A DNA stretch of 59,621 nucleotides from Candidatus Magnetocorallium paracelense. Lineage in GTDB: Bacteria; Nitrospirota; Thermodesulfovibrionia; Thermodesulfovibrionales; Magnetobacteriaceae. Position 1 is the stretch's first letter; each line of letters opens with the position of its first letter. The notes beneath the pieces were generated by a model. It was given only the letters and a program-made list of their open reading frames with translations. It was not told where the DNA came from and searched no databases. Location: the NCBI GenBank assembly GCA_029001845.1, contig JAREWP010000029.1, positions 1-59,621 of the forward strand, written 5' to 3'. The translations under genes and the position numbers were made by a program. Positions 54,761 through 59,621 of the stretch are shown here, in pieces.

Positions 54761-55306
54761 TCACTCCCTCACTATATCGGCAAGTCTCAGTAACTCCGAG
54801 CTTATCCTGAGTCCGGCGTTATGTGCTTTGTCTGCATTGATTTGAAACCTGACTTTATTGTTTTTTATATAAAAGTTGATTATTCCGCCATTTTGGGTAA
54901 ATCCCCTCATCTCGCCTACTGTCACGACACTGCTTTCCTTCAGTTTGTCCAGAATGGCGGGTATTCTCATTTTTTCGGAATGATTTATAAAAAGAATATG
55001 GCACATATTCGTGTCGTCCGTATCATAAACTGGTCTTACAATTAGTCTTTTGTTTCTGACTTTTTTGTTTTCAATCGTATCCAGAGAGCTGTTGAATGAG
55101 TCTTTCCCCAAAATGCACATATACAACTGATTGCCGGAATTCGGGAGAAAGTCTGAAGGCCAGTCGATGAATTTTGTAAAATAATAGAGATAGGCTGCCT
55201 TAATCTCGTATTCTCTGGCTGTTATTTTCCCGGCGGATATTTCAGAACATAGAATCAGTAGGGTAAAAAGAGTTGAGAAAAAATAGAATACTTTTTGTTT
55301 TTTCAT
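54761..55306 (-). CDS. YfiR family periplasmic protein (DUF4154)
   Basis: The 181-residue protein has a signal peptide (FYFFSTLFTLLILCSEISA) and the YfiR domain: EYEIKAAYLYYFTKFIDWP at the start and SSVVTVGEMRGFTQNGGIINFYIKNNKVRFQIN near the end. In Pseudomonas YfiR represses the diguanylate cyclase YfiN from the periplasm. Here the downstream partner is a membrane histidine kinase, not a YfiN-type cyclase. It lies 298 bp after the TonB-dependent receptor gene. Confidence 0.9.
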   Translation of the reverse strand: MKKQKVFYFFSTLFTLLILCSEISAGKITAREYEIKAAYLYYFTKFIDWPSDFLPNSGNQLYMCILGKDSFNSSLDTIENKKVRNKRLIVRPVYDTDDTNMCHILFINHSEKMRIPAILDKLKESSVVTVGEMRGFTQNGGIINFYIKNNKVRFQINADKAHNAGLRISSELLRLADIVRE

Positions 55307-55464
55307 TGATTACAGATGATATAGTCAGATATATCCAAGGTTCCGTTTCTTTATGAAACGTTTGGGTGGATGTTGCAGTGATCTCAAGCGACAGTAAAGA
55401 TGGTATGAAAGAATATCCTCTTATAATTCTGAATATCTTCAGTTTTTTGTAACTACTTAGTTAT

Positions 55465-55576
55465 AGACTGAAGGCTGAAGACTATTATGCAAAACATGCG
55501 TTATCAATAAAACGTTGAGTTTTTTTATTACCCAATATTCACAGGTCATTTGATTTTTTGCTTCAGCCTTCAGTCT
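55465..55576. repeat. Inverted repeat AGACTGAAGGCTGAAG / CTTCAGCCTTCAGTCT
   Basis: Perfect 16-bp arms separated by 80 bp, preceded by TTTTTTGTAACTAC. A diverged relative with the same flank lies at 59109-59246, and one arm (TTTTGCTTCAGCCTAAAGACC) at 57683-57703. All three are in gaps of the same minus-strand signalling cluster. Confidence 0.75.
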
Positions 55577-55603
55577 TAAGCCTTAATACCTAAAATAATA
55601 TAC

Positions 55604-57616
55604 TTAAAATCTCCATGTGACCTTTCCATAGACGACTCTTTCAATTTCAGTTGCTCCTATGCCGCCTCTTTCGGATAGAAACTCTTCGTGTCTGTCATCG
55701 AGTAAATTCTGTCCTGCAATACTTACCTCTAAATTCGAAGCAGGGCGCCAGCCCAGGCGTATGTCAAAGCGGAAATAATCAGAGATATCCAGTTCAGGCA
55801 GAGAGTCCACATAATAAAGAGCTGTGTCCAGTTCAAGATGATAAGGCAGGTCAAGGTTCGACCGTATATGGAACTGGTGCTTCGGGCTGTATCCTTCGGC
55901 AGCGGCCGAAGTTGTATCCGTACTTGAACCTGTTTGATGAAGCTGCATTTCAAGCCATGTGTACCAAGCCGTTAATTTCCATCTCTTAGTTACCTGATAA
56001 GTTGCGGTCAGCTCTGCACCGTAAGATTCTCCTTTCATCTCATTATCGAAATAGAGGGGTACCACGAGATATGGTTGCAATGAATTCGTTTCGTAAAAAG
56101 TATTGCCCTGCTCAATAGTGATAAGACTGCCATGGTCATTATAAAAAGCGGTGAAATCAATGGAAGTTCGCTCTGCAGGTTGAAATCTGTAGCCCAGTTC
56201 ATATGCTGTCAAATTATGGGATTCAACATCGTCATTGCCGTATATTTGAAGAAGTATGGTTGATCCGTCTTTATTGGGAAAGGCTGAAAAAGGGATTGTT
56301 GCGTCGTGATTCAGCCTGTTCGGCGTTCTAACGGCTTTGGATATGGCAGCCCATGCCGTGTGTCCCTTAAGGGGCAACCAGGACATTCGAAGAGATGGCT
56401 GTATTTCAAAGCCGGAGTAATCATTATGTTCGAGCTTCGTTCCTGCTGTCAGGTACAAGCGATCTTCGATCAGTGTAATGTCGTCCTGTAAAAAAGCGCT
56501 GTAAAGATCGGAGTCTCTTGTTTCGGGATCGAAAGAGATAAATAGATCGCCATTTAAATCGTCTTTTATGAAGCGATACCCTAATCCCCAAATAATATAG
56601 TGGCTGTCGCCTATGGGGAAGTTGTGTTGAAACTCTAAATCAAAGGTATTACGCTCAGTGGACGTGTTATTCTCTTCACGTCTGGCGCGATCATAGTAGA
56701 GCTGGAAAGAAGTTTTTGAGTTATAGGTGAAAGAGCTTTCCCAGCGGGCTAGAATATTTCCACCTGACATATGAATGTCTGCCGCATCTACTGACAGGTA
56801 GGGTGGTGTCAGAACAGGTATCTGACGTACGATGCCGCTTTCGCCGTTATAAATATCGCCTTGTAATGTAAGCGAATGATCCTCTGAAAGATCGGAATCA
56901 AGCCTGAAGCCGCTTCTAAACTGATCCCATTCGTCGTGAGCATCGCTATCGGAAGTGTCTTTAAAACTGTCTCTGTCAAAATACTTTGTATAAATCCTGT
57001 AATAGGTGTTGTCGTTTAATTGACCGCCATAGCGTAGAGTACCGAATCCCTGCTCTTCATCCCCGCCGCCGGCTGAAAGGATGCCTCCCTGTGTGTCCTT
57101 TGCCTTTTTAGTGATAATGTTTATGACCCCGTTTTCTGCGTTGGCGCCCCAAAGAGCCGCACCGGGGCCGCGTATTACCTCGATACGTTCGATATCTTCA
57201 AGCACATAATCCTGCTCGTCCCAGAAAACACCTGAAAATATGTGGTTATAGACCGTTCGTCCGTCTATAAGAACCAATAATTTCCCTGCATAAACCCAAT
57301 TGAACCCGCGAGCGCTTATGGCCCAGGTATTTGAATTGACTTGCGCTACGTTCATTCCCGGCGCCAGCCGGAGCAGCTCGGGAATCGATGTAGCACCGGA
57401 GCGCCTGATATCCTCCTGTGTAATTACGTGAACGGCCGCTTTGGCCTTTGCCAGACTTTCACCTCTTTTCGATACAGTTGTGATCTCTACATTATAAAGT
57501 TCTGTTAAGCTGAGCGTAGTCAGATCCAGTTCGTCATGAAAAGCTGCGGCAGGGACTGTCAAGAAGAAAATTAGAAGTAGAGGTGAAAAAAGGAGTCCTC
57601 TGTAAATTCTAAACAT
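55604..57616 (-). CDS. TonB-dependent outer-membrane receptor
   Basis: The 670-residue protein has a signal peptide (GLLFSPLLLIFFLTVPAAA), an N-terminal segment DLTTLSLTELYNVEITTVSKR, a plug domain (~60-170; VHVITQEDIRRSGATSIPELLRLAPGMNV, RIEVIRGPGAALWGANAENGVINIIT) and a beta-barrel ending in the canonical aromatic VTWRF. This subgroup is close to receptors for vitamins, siderophores or other ligands in environmental bacteria; the ligand is unknown. It lies between the REC-GGDEF gene and the YfiR-like gene, suggesting it feeds or senses the same signal. Confidence 0.93.
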   Translation of the reverse strand: MFRIYRGLLFSPLLLIFFLTVPAAAFHDELDLTTLSLTELYNVEITTVSKRGESLAKAKAAVHVITQEDIRRSGATSIPELLRLAPGMNVAQVNSNTWAISARGFNWVYAGKLLVLIDGRTVYNHIFSGVFWDEQDYVLEDIERIEVIRGPGAALWGANAENGVINIITKKAKDTQGGILSAGGGDEEQGFGTLRYGGQLNDNTYYRIYTKYFDRDSFKDTSDSDAHDEWDQFRSGFRLDSDLSEDHSLTLQGDIYNGESGIVRQIPVLTPPYLSVDAADIHMSGGNILARWESSFTYNSKTSFQLYYDRARREENNTSTERNTFDLEFQHNFPIGDSHYIIWGLGYRFIKDDLNGDLFISFDPETRDSDLYSAFLQDDITLIEDRLYLTAGTKLEHNDYSGFEIQPSLRMSWLPLKGHTAWAAISKAVRTPNRLNHDATIPFSAFPNKDGSTILLQIYGNDDVESHNLTAYELGYRFQPAERTSIDFTAFYNDHGSLITIEQGNTFYETNSLQPYLVVPLYFDNEMKGESYGAELTATYQVTKRWKLTAWYTWLEMQLHQTGSSTDTTSAAAEGYSPKHQFHIRSNLDLPYHLELDTALYYVDSLPELDISDYFRFDIRLGWRPASNLEVSIAGQNLLDDRHEEFLSERGGIGATEIERVVYGKVTWRF

Positions 57617-57729
57617 CTTTGATCCTCCCCATCAATTGCAAAAAATAAGACAGATATGCTGAAAACTCACAGAAAACACGAGTTTTGCTTCAGCCTAAAG
57701 ACCTGTGTCGTTACATTTCATGTGCTTAT

Positions 57730-59043
57730 TTAGTCTACAGGTCTAAGCGCTTCCTCTTTATTCTCAAGGCTTAAATACAACCCCTTTATTACTTCAAGAA
57801 TATTTCCTATATGAATATGATCCTCTTCTGTTACGTTATAACCGTCACATCTTAAAGATTTCAAATGACCTTCCCATTCTCGATGTCCCCAAATGCCTCT
57901 GTTCCCTTTGACAAAATTTACGCTCAACTCGGCGACAACGGAAACGGTGTTTTTCTCGTTTTCCAGGGGGCGATATATTATTTTAAATGACTCCAACAGC
58001 AGACCTACATTAAATTGTATACGCTCCGATATATCGAACCCCTTCTTTTGAAGTTCATGAATAAATTCTATCCACATATTATGGTCCCAAAGACCCCTGT
58101 TTTGTACTACAAAATCGGCGGCATAGGCGATCAGTATCTCAATGGTGATTTCATCCTTTGAGTGAATAAAAAAGAGGTTTCCTCCTCTCTTTTTTGCATT
58201 ATACATTGAAAGATCGGCATTTTTTATAAGGTTTTCCGGATCGGTTCCGTCAGAAGGGTATATGCTGATTCCTATGCTGACCCCTATGGAACATTTATGC
58301 TCTTTTAAATCAAAGGGAGTACCTAGAGAGAGAATAATTTTACGGGCCACGATGTCTACATCTTTGGTGGAAGATAAATCGGAGAGAATAATAGAAAACT
58401 CGTCCCCTCCGGTTCGCGCCACAGTATCGGATTTTCTCACACACCCTGAAAGTCTGCGCGCAGCCTCTTGCAGTAATTTATCTCCAATATCGTGACCGTA
58501 ATTGTCATTGATGGGCTTAAACTTATCCAAATCCAGAAAGAGCAATGCAAACACTTTGTTACACCTTTTTGAAGCGTTAATTTGCTGGTTTAATCTGTCA
58601 AAAAAAACATTTCTGTTCGGGAGACCGGTAAGGGTATCAAAATAGGCCAGTTTATTTAATTTATTCTGAGCCTGATGTTTGTGCAATGCGATTTCAATAG
58701 ACGAATAGAGTTCCTTGTCGTCAAAGGGTTTGATTATATAGCCGAAGGGTTCTGTTTTTTTAGCTCGGTTAAGTGTTTTTGGTGCAGAATGCGCGGTAAG
58801 ATAGATGATCGGTATATTGAAGTTCGAATAGATTTCCTCGGCAGTATCTATACCATCCATCTCTCCGGCAAGATTTATGTCCATCAAGACAATATCCGGC
58901 CTCTCTGCTTCGGTATTCACCAATGCTTCTTCACCGGAATTGGATACAGATGTTACACAATATCCTAAGTTTTCAAGACTTAGCTCCAAATGAGAGGCAA
59001 CGATCTCTTCGTCTTCAACTATCTGAATTCTGGTTTTTGTCAT
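57730..59043 (-). CDS. REC-GGDEF response regulator with duplicated C-terminal unit
   Basis: The 437-residue protein has a REC domain with Asp55 in VLMDINLAGEMDG and a GGDEF domain (~135-300) with DTLTGLPNRNVF, an intact GGDEF active site and an upstream RKSD inhibitory-type site, so it should make cyclic di-GMP. After residue ~305 come two related ~55-residue units: NRGLWDHNMWIEFIHELQKKG..GLLLESFKIIY and NRGIWGHREWEGHLKSLRCDG..GNILEVIKGLY. I do not recognise this unit. The gene leads the cluster with the TonB receptor, YfiR-like protein and histidine kinase, whose kinase may phosphorylate this REC. Confidence 0.92.
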   Translation of the reverse strand: MTKTRIQIVEDEEIVASHLELSLENLGYCVTSVSNSGEEALVNTEAERPDIVLMDINLAGEMDGIDTAEEIYSNFNIPIIYLTAHSAPKTLNRAKKTEPFGYIIKPFDDKELYSSIEIALHKHQAQNKLNKLAYFDTLTGLPNRNVFFDRLNQQINASKRCNKVFALLFLDLDKFKPINDNYGHDIGDKLLQEAARRLSGCVRKSDTVARTGGDEFSIILSDLSSTKDVDIVARKIILSLGTPFDLKEHKCSIGVSIGISIYPSDGTDPENLIKNADLSMYNAKKRGGNLFFIHSKDEITIEILIAYAADFVVQNRGLWDHNMWIEFIHELQKKGFDISERIQFNVGLLLESFKIIYRPLENEKNTVSVVAELSVNFVKGNRGIWGHREWEGHLKSLRCDGYNVTEEDHIHIGNILEVIKGLYLSLENKEEALRPVD

Positions 59044-59108
59044 AAAAAATACTCCCTGGGGAACGGGGTGTTATAAGCTTTGTATTATTCAAGAATTACA
59101 ACAACTAA

Positions 59109-59246
59109 AGTTTTTGTAACTATGCAGCGATTAAGGTTGAAGACTGAAGCAAAAGAACCAAATATCTCGGGTTCAAACTTTTTGAGTTGAATAATTAACG
59201 AATAATTATTTTGGCAACAGCTCTCTCTGTTTTTTGCCTTCAGCCT
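59109..59246. repeat. Diverged copy of the 55.5-kb inverted repeat
   Basis: The left arm contains GGTTGAAGACTGAAGCAAAA and the right arm TTTTTTGCCTTCAGCC; the match is imperfect with an indel. The leading TTTTTGTAACTAT matches the flank of the copy at 55465. It occupies the gap between the REC-GGDEF gene and the edge pseudogene. Confidence 0.6.
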
Positions 59247-59264
59247 ATTTACCTAAAAGTTACA

Positions 59265-59621
59265 TTACTCTTTTGTTAATGTTTCAAGATAAGCTTCTAT
59301 AACTTTTAGGGAAAGTCCCTTTAATCTCTCTTCGGCGGGAAGTCCCTTTAATCTCTCCTCGACGGGAAGCATTTCCAGTATCTCCTCAGGCTCCAACTCC
59401 CCTAAATTCTCCCTTATATAATCCTTCTTGAAATCTTCCATTGTATAGGCCATTTTTATTCCCTCCTTTCCGTACATCTTTATTAATTGATCTACGATTG
59501 TACTCCTTTAAATCCTCAAATCCGTCGCATATCACATCCCTCATCTCTCCTTTTCTTTTTCTTATTATCACTACATCCAAAAACTGCTGCTTCAAGGAAA
59601 GGTCTTTTTCAAGCTCCACTT
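59265..59621 (-). pseudogene. Rpn-family (PD-(D/E)XK) nuclease remnant with internal deletion
   Basis: The frame entering from the right edge reads VELEKDLSLKQQFLDVVIIR and GFEDLKEYN, typical of the N-terminal part of Rpn/transposase-like nucleases. It is then joined out of frame to YTMEDFKKDYIRENLGELEPEE followed by repeated EERLKGLPAEERLKGL, the C-terminal repeat of the same family, ending TAA at 59265. The middle (about 200 residues in relatives) is missing. The gene's 5' end lies outside the window. Confidence 0.7.

Noticed and set aside
1-59621. CRISPR array, Cas or known anti-phage system
   Set aside because: No regularly spaced direct repeats with unique spacers and no recognisable Cas, restriction or abortive-infection genes were seen; DUF3800 alone does not define a defence system.

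Overview
The window looks like chromosomal DNA from a motile Gram-negative bacterium, probably of deltaproteobacterial or Nitrospirota grade. The evidence is a flagellin, an LptF/G-type permease, a TonB-dependent receptor, an O-antigen-ligase-like protein, a COG1579 zinc-ribbon gene beside rnpB, HD-GYP, hemerythrin and GGDEF proteins, and a yacL-ispD-ispF operon. Lineage is inferred from gene content only. The DNA is A/T-leaning and rich in small intergenic palindromic repeats.

Region 1 (1-15.7 kb): the 3' part of a modular polyketide synthase gene (end of AT, DH, C-methyltransferase, KR, ACP, no thioesterase), a TPR membrane protein, a hypothetical gene with yacG, a large secreted protein with a possible N-terminal carbohydrate-binding module, rnpB whose 5' end overlaps the COG1579 gene, a CAT-anticodon tRNA, flagellin, and DUF218 and SGNH-hydrolase membrane proteins. 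Region 2 (15.7-31.9 kb): O-antigen-ligase-like TPR protein, yacL-ispD-ispF, then a divergent serine-pathway operon (class V aminotransferase, serA) followed by purA and comF. The aminotransferase is preceded by about 300 nt of leader with a convincing multi-helix RNA fold. Next come merR-copZ, an HD-GYP/hemerythrin sensor, a radical SAM SPL-family protein and small envelope proteins.

Region 3 (32.5-37.5 kb): a roughly 5 kb integrative element sits in the 3' end of tRNA-Thr(CGT). It is bounded by 46-bp direct repeats and 11-bp arm-type repeats. It carries an integrase gene broken by a 43-bp palindromic insertion, an excisionase-like gene, a coiled-coil DUF1640-like gene and a DUF3800 gene with an in-frame amber codon. 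An inverted, internally deleted relic of the same element family lies at 49.7-50.5 kb.

Region 4 (38.5-51.3 kb): a sugar aminotransferase, then a signalling cluster: Ser/Thr kinase-HDOD-GAF protein, a PHPT1/Janus-like putative phosphohistidine phosphatase, a PAS/GAF histidine kinase, a REC-winged-helix regulator, and a GAF-PP2C phosphatase co-directional with lptF/G and a CCA-adding-type enzyme. A small STAS-like protein follows the relic.

Region 5 (51.4-59.6 kb): a homocysteine-methyltransferase-like gene, then a minus-strand cluster of REC-GGDEF protein (with a duplicated uncharacterised C-terminal unit), TonB-dependent receptor, YfiR-like protein and membrane histidine kinase, which looks like an envelope-to-c-di-GMP signalling unit. 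The right edge holds a deleted Rpn-family nuclease pseudogene. The most distinctive observations are the serine-operon leader RNA, the insertion-inactivated integrase with its relic copy, and the PHPT1-like protein inside a kinase cluster.
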